Part shown: one piece after another, positions 32,819 through 40,389 of the stretch | Layout: every line of letters starts with the position of its first letter | Numbering within the stretch: the first letter of the stretch is position 1 | Assembly: GCA_009786125.1 (NCBI GenBank) | Contig: WQTU01000132.1 | Span: 1-45,430, forward strand | Direction: 5' to 3' | Origin: Spirochaetota bacterium | Lineage (GTDB): Bacteria; Spirochaetota; Spirochaetia; CADAEX01 | Length of the DNA stretch: 45,430 nt | The notes under the pieces: model-generated | Seen by the model: only the letters and a program-made list of their open reading frames with translations | What the model was told of the DNA's origin: nothing | The model's database searches: none | Position numbers and translations under genes: made by a program

Positions 32819-34054
32819 TTGGCAGAACAGAAGATAGGACCCCCAACCAGGGTTATTCTGGAAACAACATATAAAGATCACGAGGAAAACTATTATCTTA
32901 TCGTAAGAGATTTGGCAAGGAAAGTAGAGCTTGAGCTTAGCTCACGGCAGATTCGTGCATCAATCAGATTCAGAGTAAAAACGTTTGAAAATTACTTTAG
33001 AAAATTTGTCCGAAGACTTAGGGAAGTTGATTATACTCATGAGGTTGTAATAACAGATCTTCTTGGGATAAGAATTATATGTCCTTTTCTTGAAACATTA
33101 AAAGAGGTTGAAAAAGTTGTCAGGGAGCTTTTTTCAATTGTTGAAGTTGAAAATAAGGGCGATGGTTATTCTTTTAAGGAATTTGGCTATGAGTCGACTC
33201 ATGTTTTGGTAAAACTTCCTTTGCCGGAAATCGATCCAATGGGTGAGCCTCTGATTTGTGCAGAAATACAGATAAGAACGATTCTGCAAGACGCATGGGC
33301 AGAGGTTGAGCATGAATTAATCTATAAAGCAGGGTTTAATCCGTTTGATAAGCCATTAAAACGCAAACTTGCAGCTGTTAATGCTAATCTTACATTGGCA
33401 GATATAATATTTCAGGAAATAAGGGACTATCAGAGAAAACTTAGAAGGGAGCTGCAGCAAAGACAGCAGAATTTTTCAGAGACAATTGCAGAAAAGATTT
33501 TTTCTCTTGAAGAAAACAACGATTTTGTAAAATTTATTAATAAAAAAGAAGATGATGCCAAGTATTATGTAGACAATGAAGATTTATCTTCGCTTAGTCT
33601 CGACGATCTTTTGTTAAATGGACTTCTTGCGCATAACAGCAAGAAGTATAAGGCAGCTATAAAAGTATATACAATTCTTTTGGAGCAGGAGAATTCGGAA
33701 GTAAGGGCTCTTGTCTATGTCCACAGGGGACTGGCTTATTTTAATGAAGCCTGTTATCCGGAAGCGCTTGATGATTTTACCAAAGCTTTGGAGATAAATA
33801 AAAATGCCAAAACTTTCTATTTGCGTGGAATAACACACAGAATGCTTAAAAACTCTGCTGCTGCGCTTGATGATTTGCAAAAAGCTATAGCTCTTGACCC
33901 GTATCAGCCTGATTTCTGGTTTGCAAAAGCGCAGCTCTATTTTCATTCCGGCGATTATCTTGCAGCGCGGCAGGATATGGAGGCGGCTTTAAAACTGGAT
34001 CCGAGCTCTAAAGATTATAATCAATTTATGCAGTTTCTTTTGGAAAAGACGTAG
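32819..34054 (+). CDS. RelA/SpoT-type (p)ppGpp synthetase domain fused to TPR repeats
   Basis: The 411-residue protein begins with a synthetase domain: RFRVKTFENYFRKF, VVITDLLGIRIIC with the Mg-binding Asp, GYESTHVLVKLPL, and CAEIQIRTILQDAWAEVEHELIYK. These match small alarmone synthetases that make ppGpp from ATP and GTP. No HD hydrolase domain is present. About residue 265 onward are four TPR units (ALVYVHRGLAYFNEACYPEALDDF and on). The PKPNG part of the usual GTP loop is replaced by SFKEFG. The start is TTG 32819 with AGGTG upstream. TPRs could recruit a regulator; this is inference. Confidence 0.87.
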   Translation: MAEQKIGPPTRVILETTYKDHEENYYLIVRDLARKVELELSSRQIRASIRFRVKTFENYFRKFVRRLREVDYTHEVVITDLLGIRIICPFLETLKEVEKVVRELFSIVEVENKGDGYSFKEFGYESTHVLVKLPLPEIDPMGEPLICAEIQIRTILQDAWAEVEHELIYKAGFNPFDKPLKRKLAAVNANLTLADIIFQEIRDYQRKLRRELQQRQQNFSETIAEKIFSLEENNDFVKFINKKEDDAKYYVDNEDLSSLSLDDLLLNGLLAHNSKKYKAAIKVYTILLEQENSEVRALVYVHRGLAYFNEACYPEALDDFTKALEINKNAKTFYLRGITHRMLKNSAAALDDLQKAIALDPYQPDFWFAKAQLYFHSGDYLAARQDMEAALKLDPSSKDYNQFMQFLLEKT

Positions 34055-34078
34055 GAATAATGCTGATTCTTTGGCTAC

Positions 34079-34113
34079 AAAAAAACCGGAACAAATATTT
34101 CCAGATGTTCCGG
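34079..34113 (-). terminator. Terminator of the Lys/Ala/Pro-rich gene
   Basis: On the minus strand CCGGAACA and TGTTCCGG form an 8-bp stem, followed by TTTTTTTG. It lies about 70 bp beyond the stop at 34185. Confidence 0.75.
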
Positions 34114-34184
34114 CTTTGTTAACAAAAAAATAGTTTAAAATACCTTTGAAAAACCAATTATTTGATTTTTTTAAAACACAGCAA

Positions 34185-34634
34185 CTATGCCTTTGGCGCA
34201 GCTGGTTTCTTGGCAGCAGGCTTTTTAGCAGCAGTTGGCTTCTTGGCAGCCGGAGCTTTAGCAGCAGCTGACTTCTTGGTAGCCGGAGCTTTAGCAGCAG
34301 TTGGTTTCTTGGCAGCCGGAGCTTTAGCAACAGTTGGCTTCTTGGCAGCCGGAGCTTTAGCAACAGTTGGCTTCTTGGCAGCCGGAGCTTTAGCAACAGC
34401 TGGTTTCTTGGCAGCCGGAGCTTTAGCAACAGTTGGCTTCTTGGCAGCCGGAGCTTTAGCAACAGTTGGTTTCTTGGTAGCCGGAACTTTAGCAGCAGTT
34501 GGTTTTTCTGTAGTTTCTTTGTCGTTTGTCACCGGGGTCTCCTCCTTTATGTTTTCTGGCAACATAGTTTTGTTTTTGTTTATAATTTTCTTGAAATACT
34601 TTCTCAAGACAATAAACAGATTCATTATAAACAA
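34185..34634 (-). CDS. Lys/Ala/Pro-rich repeat protein, histone H1-like tail
   Basis: The 149-residue protein has a short hydrophobic/basic N-terminus (MNLFIVLRKYFKKII), an acidic linker (NIKEETPVTNDKETTEKP) and then about ten copies of an 11-residue unit, KAPAAKKPTVA, encoded by a 33-bp tandem repeat. Such tails resemble bacterial H1-like DNA-binding proteins. The start is TTG 34634 with AAGGAG seven bases upstream, and a start at ATG 34625 is also possible. The repeat can expand or contract without breaking frame. Homologous antisense ORFs are not real. Confidence 0.75.
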   Translation of the reverse strand: MFIMNLFIVLRKYFKKIINKNKTMLPENIKEETPVTNDKETTEKPTAAKVPATKKPTVAKAPAAKKPTVAKAPAAKKPAVAKAPAAKKPTVAKAPAAKKPTVAKAPAAKKPTAAKAPATKKSAAAKAPAAKKPTAAKKPAAKKPAAPKA

Positions 34635-34661
34635 ATTTTACTCCTTCTTTAATATATTAAG

Positions 34662-34913
34662 GGAAGCACTGATTAAATTTGACTCTAATTAGTGCTTCCA
34701 CATTTTTTCGCAGTTTTCTTGCAGAAAACTACGAAAAAAGGATATCGCAGCAAAGCTGCGTTTCCTTATTCGCTCGGTAATGTGCGTGCAAGCACGCCCG
34801 GGCCGTAAGTCTACCGCCCGACACTCGCTTCATTCGGAAACAAGGTATTGTAGCCCCGAATAAGTTCGGGATGCTGCGCAATTTATTCTTGATTGAATAA
34901 ATCAGCGATTCCT
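34662..34913. mobile_element. MITE-like element, copy 2, carrying a family A repeat
   Basis: Left end: GGAAGCACTGATTA with TAATTAGTGCTTCC around AATTTGACTC. Right end: ATTTATTC / GAATAAAT followed by CAGCGATTCC. The ends are inverted to each other, with TAAG on both sides. The middle holds a palindrome (CGCAGTTTTC / GAAAACTACG) and an antisense family A repeat at 34746-34843. No coding capacity; the remainder to 34994 is AT-rich. Confidence 0.65.
34746..34843 (-). repeat. Family A repeat, copy 5, inside the MITE-like element
   Basis: Read on the minus strand it begins TTTCCGAATGAAGCGAG, passes GGGCGTGCTTGCACGCACAT and ends ACCGAGCGAATAAGGAAACG, like 30351-30495 with the middle shortened. Confidence 0.83.
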
Positions 34914-34994
34914 AAGATTTAATACCTTCTCACTATATATCTTATCGTCATTTTTTTAATTTTTCAAACTATTCTAAATTTAATAAGATACCAT

Positions 34995-35252
34995 TTATTC
35001 TTCTTCCGGCGGTTTTATTTTTAATTCAGAATATGCATATTCTGCAGATAGCTTTGTGCAATTTTCAAATACTTCGATTGGAGAGGTGTATTGTCTGGGA
35101 GCAGAAATATTTCCATCGCAGAATATTTTATAGACATCTATTTCGGCGTTATTATTTTCAAGAATGATGTTTTTAACATTGTAATATTTCCACTCTTCTT
35201 TTCCATTCTTGAGGTTAAAAGTCTGCTCTCTATACCAATCGCCAATTTTCAT
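34995..35252 (-). CDS. Small protein of unknown function
   Basis: The 85-residue protein starts MKIGDWYREQTFNLKNG and ends ELKIKPPEEE; it is polar with no signal or known motif. Its ATG overlaps the stop of the phosphohexomutase gene as ATGA, which argues for real translation. It may be an accessory of that enzyme or just a neighbour. Confidence 0.6.
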   Translation of the reverse strand: MKIGDWYREQTFNLKNGKEEWKYYNVKNIILENNNAEIDVYKIFCDGNISAPRQYTSPIEVFENCTKLSAEYAYSELKIKPPEEE

Positions 35253-37012
35253 AGGTGTTGGCTGTCCAAAACAAATTTTATATCTTGTGTAATTAGATCA
35301 ACTTTTTTATCAACAATACTTTTTGTTTCCTGCAGTTTTTTTCCTGCCGCATCTCTGCAAGATATATAGAATTTTATTTTTGGTTCGGTTCCGGAAGGTC
35401 TTACTGTTACCATGCTGCCATCTTCGAGAATAAATTGAAGAACATCAGACTGAGGGAGGGTGATACCATTTAAAGAAATATTTTTTTCATAATCGCGCAC
35501 TGCGCTTATTTTTAATTCGCCGAGTTTTTCAAAAGGTTTTACACGAAGGTTTGACATAAGGGTTTTCATTGTCTCAACGCCTTTTTGACCTTTGAAAACT
35601 CCGGATATTTGAGTATCTTTAAAATAACCGTATTTTTCGTATATGGAATTAAGATAATCCAAAAGAGACATTCCTTTTGCTCTGCAATAAAGAGCCATTT
35701 CTGCAGTAACAATTGCAGCAGATACAGCATCTTTGTCTCTTACTTCCTGGTTTACAAGAAAGCCGTAACTTTCTTCTGTGCCAAAAATATAGTTCTCGCC
35801 TGTTTTTTCGAAATTCGCAATGAGGCTTGCAATCCACTTAAATCCTGTAAGGACATCATAAACTTTTACGCCAAAACTTTCGCCAATAAGTCTTTGAAGT
35901 TCTGTTGTTACGATGGTTTTTATTGTAGCCCCATTCTGCGGTAATTTTTTATGCTCATTCAATGTCGTTAGCATATAATAGACAAGCATTGAGCCAAGCT
36001 GATTCCCGCTAATAAGCACATATTCTTTTCCGTCTGCATCAGGAACAGCAATTCCAATTCTATCGGAATCAGGGTCTGTACCCATTACAATATCTGCTTT
36101 ATTCTTTTTTGCAAGATTAATAGCGAGCTCCATTGCAGAAGCTTCTTCGGGATTTGGAAATTTAAGAGTAGGAAAGTTGCCGTCAGGTTCTGCTTGCTCC
36201 GGAACAGTGATTACTTCAATGCCGGCTTCTTTAAGCGCTTTTTCAATAAAGATTTTTCCTGCGCCATTGAGAGGTGTATAAACAACTTTAAGAGTATTCC
36301 CTTTTTCTTTTACAAGAGTAGGGCGCAGAAAACAATTTTTTACCATTTCGAGATAAGGCTTATCAACCTGCTCATCAATATAGATTAAAAGTTTTTTCTC
36401 GATGGCTGTTTTTTCGTCCATGCTTTTTATATCACCAGGCTGGCTTTTTCTTACTTCTTCGATTATAAGTTCATCGTGCGGCGGAACAACCTGACCGCCG
36501 TCCGACCACGCGAGTTTGTAGCCATTATATTCTGCCGGGTTATGGCTTGCAGTTATTACGACGCCTGCTGTGCAGCCTAAATGCCTTACTGCGAAGGAGA
36601 GCGTTGGGGTTGGCCGTAATGATGTAAAAAGATAAGTTTTTATGTTATTTGCGCATAAGACCAGCGCTGTTTCCAAAGCGAAAACAGAAGAATAATTTCT
36701 TGAGTCATAAGCAATTACGACAGAGCTGTTGCTCGTGTTGTTGCTGGCACCAGCCGCGGCATCCCTGTCGCGTATATAATTTGCAAGTCCCTGGGTTGTT
36801 TTGCGTATAATAAAAGTATTAAGCCTGTTATAGCCGCCGCCAAGTATGCCTCTAATGCCGCCTGTTCCAAAATCGAGTTCTTTATAAAATCTTTCATTAA
36901 GTTCATCATATTTTTGCTCAGCAAGAAGTTTTTCAACTTCTTCTCTAAAAGCAGGGTCTTTTTCAAATTTTACATATTGATTTGCAAGTGTAATAATTCT
37001 TTCTTTATCCAC
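35249..37012 (-). CDS. Phosphoglucomutase/phosphomannomutase
   Basis: The 587-residue alpha-D-phosphohexomutase interconverts sugar 1- and 6-phosphates. Motifs are FGTGGIRGILGGG near the start, the phospho-Ser site GVVITASHNPAEYNGYKL, the metal loop GTDPDSDRIGI, the sugar-binding GTEESYGFL and the phosphate-binding RPSGTEPKIKFY. Length and pattern match the long bacterial PgcA/ManB type. The start is GTG 37012 with AAGGAG upstream. A Ala/Asn/Ser-rich loop (AAAGASNNTSNSS) near residue 90 looks like an extra insertion. It is divergent from the methyltransferase gene. Confidence 0.93.
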   Translation of the reverse strand: MDKERIITLANQYVKFEKDPAFREEVEKLLAEQKYDELNERFYKELDFGTGGIRGILGGGYNRLNTFIIRKTTQGLANYIRDRDAAAGASNNTSNSSVVIAYDSRNYSSVFALETALVLCANNIKTYLFTSLRPTPTLSFAVRHLGCTAGVVITASHNPAEYNGYKLAWSDGGQVVPPHDELIIEEVRKSQPGDIKSMDEKTAIEKKLLIYIDEQVDKPYLEMVKNCFLRPTLVKEKGNTLKVVYTPLNGAGKIFIEKALKEAGIEVITVPEQAEPDGNFPTLKFPNPEEASAMELAINLAKKNKADIVMGTDPDSDRIGIAVPDADGKEYVLISGNQLGSMLVYYMLTTLNEHKKLPQNGATIKTIVTTELQRLIGESFGVKVYDVLTGFKWIASLIANFEKTGENYIFGTEESYGFLVNQEVRDKDAVSAAIVTAEMALYCRAKGMSLLDYLNSIYEKYGYFKDTQISGVFKGQKGVETMKTLMSNLRVKPFEKLGELKISAVRDYEKNISLNGITLPQSDVLQFILEDGSMVTVRPSGTEPKIKFYISCRDAAGKKLQETKSIVDKKVDLITQDIKFVLDSQHL

Positions 37013-37070
37013 TTTAACCGCTCCTTTTATTATATTATAACAGAAAAAATATTATTGTCCAAATAATAAA

Positions 37071-37946
37071 GTGAGAAAAGTGTTGAAAAAAAATAAACAG
37101 AATGGCGCAGAAAGATTTAATAATTATTATGAATCAATTTATGGCGCAAGGTGGGAAGAATTAAAAAAATCATTTGTGCAAAAGCCTGATTATTTTGAAA
37201 TAAAGGGTAAGCAGAGCTGCACGCCGCGACTCTCGCTTCATTCGGAAATAAATAACGGATTGCTTGCACCGTACTATATTGATAGAGCCTCTCTTTTTCC
37301 TGTTAAAGCGCTGGACATTATTCCGGGGCACAATGTTCTTGATATGTGCGCTGCGCCTGGCGGAAAAACTTTGCTTATAACGCTTGCTGCCGGAGAATCG
37401 GGCGCTGTTACGGCAAATGACAGGTCTGCTGCCAGGCGGGCGCGCCTTGTGTCTGTGCTTGATGTTTCGCTTCCTGCGGAATTGCGCAAAGTTGTGAAAC
37501 TAACAGGGCACGATGCTTCTCTTTGGGGTGTATATGAAAAGAATGTGTACGACAGAATATTGCTGGATGCTCCATGTTCTTCGGAGAGGCATGTATATAT
37601 GTCTGAGTTTCATCTAAAGCAGTGGACTCCTTCGCGGATAAAGCAGCTTGCATCAAGGCAATTTGCAATGCTCGCAGCAGCGCTCGATGCTGTGAAACCT
37701 TTGGGAAAAATCGTTTACTCTACTTGTTCTATTTCCCGCGAAGAAAATGACGGAATTATCGAAAAGCTTTTTAAAAAGCGAAAAGGGCTTTTTGAAGTTG
37801 AGTCCATTGAAAGCAGGGATGAAATATTTGGTTCTGAAATCGAAGCAGAAAAAACTGAATTTGGGTACTATATTATGCCTGATAGAAACAATGGCGCAGG
37901 TCCAATATTCTTTGCTGTTATTGTCAAATTATCTGCAGGCGGCTGA
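37071..37946 (+). CDS. RsmB/NSUN-type RNA m5C methyltransferase
   Basis: The 291-residue protein has the SAM site NVLDMCAAPGGKTLLI, the motif LLDAPCSSERHVY and the catalytic Cys region KIVYSTCSISREENDGII, as in RNA 5-methylcytosine methyltransferases. It is short, without the NusB-like domain of RsmB. Bases 37219-37249 inside the gene match a family A repeat (29 of 31 bases, antisense), encoding CTPRLSLHSEI near residues 50-60, so this stretch is probably repeat-derived. The start is GTG 37071 with a weak ribosome site; a TTG about 9-12 bases later is possible. Confidence 0.88.
   Translation: MRKVLKKNKQNGAERFNNYYESIYGARWEELKKSFVQKPDYFEIKGKQSCTPRLSLHSEINNGLLAPYYIDRASLFPVKALDIIPGHNVLDMCAAPGGKTLLITLAAGESGAVTANDRSAARRARLVSVLDVSLPAELRKVVKLTGHDASLWGVYEKNVYDRILLDAPCSSERHVYMSEFHLKQWTPSRIKQLASRQFAMLAAALDAVKPLGKIVYSTCSISREENDGIIEKLFKKRKGLFEVESIESRDEIFGSEIEAEKTEFGYYIMPDRNNGAGPIFFAVIVKLSAGG
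37219..37249 (-). repeat. Family A fragment inside the methyltransferase gene
   Basis: GCACGCCGCGAC and CTCGCTTCATTCGGAAAT match the antisense of 30350-30380 at 29 of 31 bases. It stays in frame. Confidence 0.75.
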
Positions 37947-37975
37947 TGCGAGGTATCTTTAAAGCGCTTGATATT

Positions 37976-38115
37976 AAAAAAATATTGAAATAACCGCAAA
38001 TTTATTAAAAAATTTATAAAAAATATTGAAATAATCGCAAATTTATTAAAAAATTTATAAAAAATATTGAAATAATCGCAAATTTATTAAAAAATTTATA
38101 AAAAATATTGAACAT
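37976..38115. repeat. 41-bp tandem repeat, three copies and a partial fourth
   Basis: The unit (TATTGAAATAATCGCAAATT, then TATTAAAAAATTTATAAAAA) begins at 37983, 38024, 38065 and, partly, 38106; the first copy differs by one base. Each unit contains TTGAAA, a -35-like sequence, and the last partial one leads into a likely promoter of the LysM lipoprotein. Confidence 0.93.
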
Positions 38116-38139
38116 TTTTTTAAATAATTGTGATATAGT
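38108..38139 (+). promoter_or_regulatory. Candidate promoter of the LysM lipoprotein
   Basis: TTGAAC (38108-38113) and GATATA/TATAGT (38132-38139) are about 18-20 bp apart, with TGTG just before the -10. The -35 lies in the last tandem-repeat unit. Confidence 0.45.
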
Positions 38140-38188
38140 ATTTTTAGGGCTATTTTAGCCTTAAAAAAGGATTTACAGGAGACTAAAA

Positions 38189-38641
38189 ATGAGGAAACTT
38201 CTTTTTGTTTTGGCATTGATGGTGAGTATAATTATTATTTTGGGCTGTGCAGCCGCACCGCCGCCACAAACTCAAGTCCAGCAAGAAATTGATGCTGAAT
38301 ACCAAGAAATTTATGTCAGATACTATGGAGATCTAATTCTCGAAGGTGCAAGGACTCATGTTGTTGCCAGGGGTGAAACCCTATCAGTTATTGCTAGAAA
38401 TTATTACAACAATAAGTATCACTTTCCGCTAATTATGCTGGCTTCAAGACAAGTTGTAAGTGATCCGGAGCGAATTTCGCCTGGTATGAGGCTTACTATT
38501 CCTGATCTTGCAAGAAACTGGGGGAACGCAGGTACCAGAAATAGACTTAAGGCATACTACAATGAAATTGCGGATCTCTATGAGCGAAAAGGGCAGGTTG
38601 AAGCTGCTCAAAATATCCGAAATCTTGCAGCCTCAATGTAA
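38189..38641 (+). CDS. LysM-domain lipoprotein
   Basis: The 150-residue lipoprotein has a lipobox (IIIILGC, Cys near residue 20) and a short linker (AAAPPPQTQVQQ), then a LysM domain (HVVARGETLSVIARNYYNNKYHFPLIMLASRQV, RISPGMRLTIPD) and a helical end with NEIADLYERKGQVEAAQNI. It should tether the outer membrane or inner membrane surface to peptidoglycan. AGGAG precedes ATG 38189. Confidence 0.9.
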   Translation: MRKLLFVLALMVSIIIILGCAAAPPPQTQVQQEIDAEYQEIYVRYYGDLILEGARTHVVARGETLSVIARNYYNNKYHFPLIMLASRQVVSDPERISPGMRLTIPDLARNWGNAGTRNRLKAYYNEIADLYERKGQVEAAQNIRNLAASM

Positions 38642-38659
38642 TTGATTTTGGATAAGTTT

Positions 38660-38686
38660 TTACTCCGCGTCACTGGCGCGGAGTAA
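38660..38686 (+). terminator. 10-bp hairpin after the LysM lipoprotein
   Basis: TTACTCCGCG and CGCGGAGTAA form a perfect stem with a 7-base loop. It lacks a T tract, so the termination role is uncertain. The rest of 38690-38899 holds no gene that I see. Confidence 0.5.
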
Positions 38687-38899
38687 GCCTGTAACAAAAA
38701 CATATCGATGGTCGGTTTTTTGCTAAAAAATACCGCATTTTCCTGACCTGTCCGAACTCATAAACAAGTAGGACACCCGACAACCTGCACATTACTCAAT
38801 GATTCTCTTCAACATCCTGGATTTATGATGCTATAGAAAAGAGCTATAGTAGTCGATAATATAATAATCAGAAATAGTTTTTTCAAGAGGATAATAAAT

Positions 38900-39157
38900 A
38901 TGGCAACAAAATGTGTTTTTTGCGGTTCTTCTGCTTATGGTCCAGGCTGTCCTAAGAGTAATAATGGACTTCATCAGCATAATCATGACGAAAGGCGCTG
39001 TATATACTGCGGCTCAAGGTCTTATGGTAATGGCTGCCTCCAAACGCCAACAAGGAAGCATATTCACGGCAGCGGCAGTAATAAATGTAAATATTGCGGT
39101 TCAACAGATACAGGCATGAGGTGTCCGCACAGTCCTAATGGTTCGCACGAGCGCTGA
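38900..39157 (+). CDS. Triple zinc-ribbon small protein
   Basis: The 85-residue protein consists of three repeats of about 28 residues: CVFCGSSAYGPGCPKS, CIYCGSRSYGNGCLQT and CKYCGSTDTGMRCPHS, each with CxxCGS, a further Cys, and an H-x-H or H ending (HQHNH, HIHGSG, SHER). The spacing suggests one zinc per repeat. AGAGGA precedes ATG 38900. I do not recognise a characterised family; DNA, RNA or protein binding are all possible. Confidence 0.75.
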   Translation: MATKCVFCGSSAYGPGCPKSNNGLHQHNHDERRCIYCGSRSYGNGCLQTPTRKHIHGSGSNKCKYCGSTDTGMRCPHSPNGSHER

Positions 39158-39262
39158 TATACGCCAAAAGTATGGATTGTTTCTCTGTCGCTTTTAGCCG
39201 CTGATTTTTCTGATTTTGGTAAAGCTGTGGACTCATTGTGAATAATTTGCATAATATCATGT

Positions 39263-40378
39263 ATGAAAGATAAAGTTGCAATTGTAAAATGCGGTTCTTA
39301 TGCTCCAACAGAACTTTATGATTCTATTAAAAAAGCGATATCCCTTTCGCAGGCTATAGATGTTAGGGGCAAAACAGTTCTATTAAAGCCCAATATTCTC
39401 TCGGGCGCAGCGCCTGAGAAAGCTGTAACAACTCACCCGGAATTTGTAAAGCAATGCATCCTGTGCATCAAAGAACTTGGGGCAGAAAAAATTATTGTAG
39501 GCGATTCGCCGGGATACCAGAGCAGCAGTTTTGCAGGCAAAAAATCCGGGATAATGCAGGCTGTACTGGAAGCAGGCGGGGAGTGGGAAGATTTCTCCGA
39601 CTCTGTGGAAATAAAGAACCCCAGGGGAGCGCTTGTAAAAAGCTTTAACCTGGCGCCTGTTGTACAGAAAGCAGATATTATTGTATCGCTTCCGAAGATG
39701 AAGACGCATCAGCTTCTTTACTACACAGGCGCGATGAAGAATCTTTTTGGGCTGGTTCCAGGCTTGCAAAAGGCTGCTTTTCATTTGCGCTTTCAGAAGC
39801 GGGCGCTTTTTTCAAAAATGGTTGCAGACCTTAATCTTTGCGTAAAGCCGGCTTTTGCAATTATGGATGCAGTAACGGCAATGGAGGGTCCTGGGCCGGG
39901 CAGCGGAGACCCCAGGCATGTGGGTTTGGTTATTGCATCTAATAATATACTTGCGCTCGATATAACTGCTGCATCTATTATGGGCTATAAACCAGAAAAA
40001 ATTCCTGTCATAGCCGAAGCTCTGAATACAAAAGAGTGGCTTGAAAATATTACCGGCTTTGAGACATTAGGTGAAAAAATTGAAGATGTAAAAATTCCTG
40101 ATTTTAAAAAAATCAAAATTCTAAATGATATAACAATGTTTCGCAGCAGATTGCCTTCCTTTTTGTATAAGATTTTAAGAAAAACAGTTGTAAAAAAGCC
40201 TGTTATAAATCACAAAAAATGTATAAAGTGCAATAACTGTATTGAAATATGTCCAATCGCAGCAATGGAATATTTTCCGAAAGAATCAAGGGAAAAAATA
40301 GTAATTGATTATAAAAAATGTATAAACTGTTACTGCTGCCATGAAGTATGTCCGGACAAAGCAATAGTTATTAAATAA
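39263..40378 (+). CDS. DUF362 protein with C-terminal ferredoxin domain
   Basis: The 371-residue protein has the DUF362 core (VLLKPNILSGAAPEKAVTTHPEF, VSLPKMKTHQLLYYTGAMKNLFGLVPG) and two 4Fe-4S motifs at its very end (CIKCNNCIEICP and CINCYCCHEVCP). It is likely a redox protein of anaerobic metabolism. No good Shine-Dalgarno is seen before ATG 39263, with TAATAT close upstream. The next gene (UvrD-like) starts 11 bp after the stop, so they may be co-transcribed. Confidence 0.9.
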   Translation: MKDKVAIVKCGSYAPTELYDSIKKAISLSQAIDVRGKTVLLKPNILSGAAPEKAVTTHPEFVKQCILCIKELGAEKIIVGDSPGYQSSSFAGKKSGIMQAVLEAGGEWEDFSDSVEIKNPRGALVKSFNLAPVVQKADIIVSLPKMKTHQLLYYTGAMKNLFGLVPGLQKAAFHLRFQKRALFSKMVADLNLCVKPAFAIMDAVTAMEGPGPGSGDPRHVGLVIASNNILALDITAASIMGYKPEKIPVIAEALNTKEWLENITGFETLGEKIEDVKIPDFKKIKILNDITMFRSRLPSFLYKILRKTVVKKPVINHKKCIKCNNCIEICPIAAMEYFPKESREKIVIDYKKCINCYCCHEVCPDKAIVIK

Positions 40379-40389
40379 AGGTTTAGAAC

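Noticed and set aside
34162-34692. 176-codon plus-strand Ala-rich ORF
   Set aside because: It is antisense to the Lys/Ala/Pro array and exists only because the repeat has few stops in any frame.
36715-36790. A family B element in the phosphohexomutase gene
   Set aside because: The Ala/Asn/Ser-rich loop has some GC-rich similarity (CCGCGGCATCC), but it is too short and too different from the B start to support.
37976-38115. CRISPR array
   Set aside because: The 41-bp units are contiguous direct repeats without unique spacers, and no cas gene is near.
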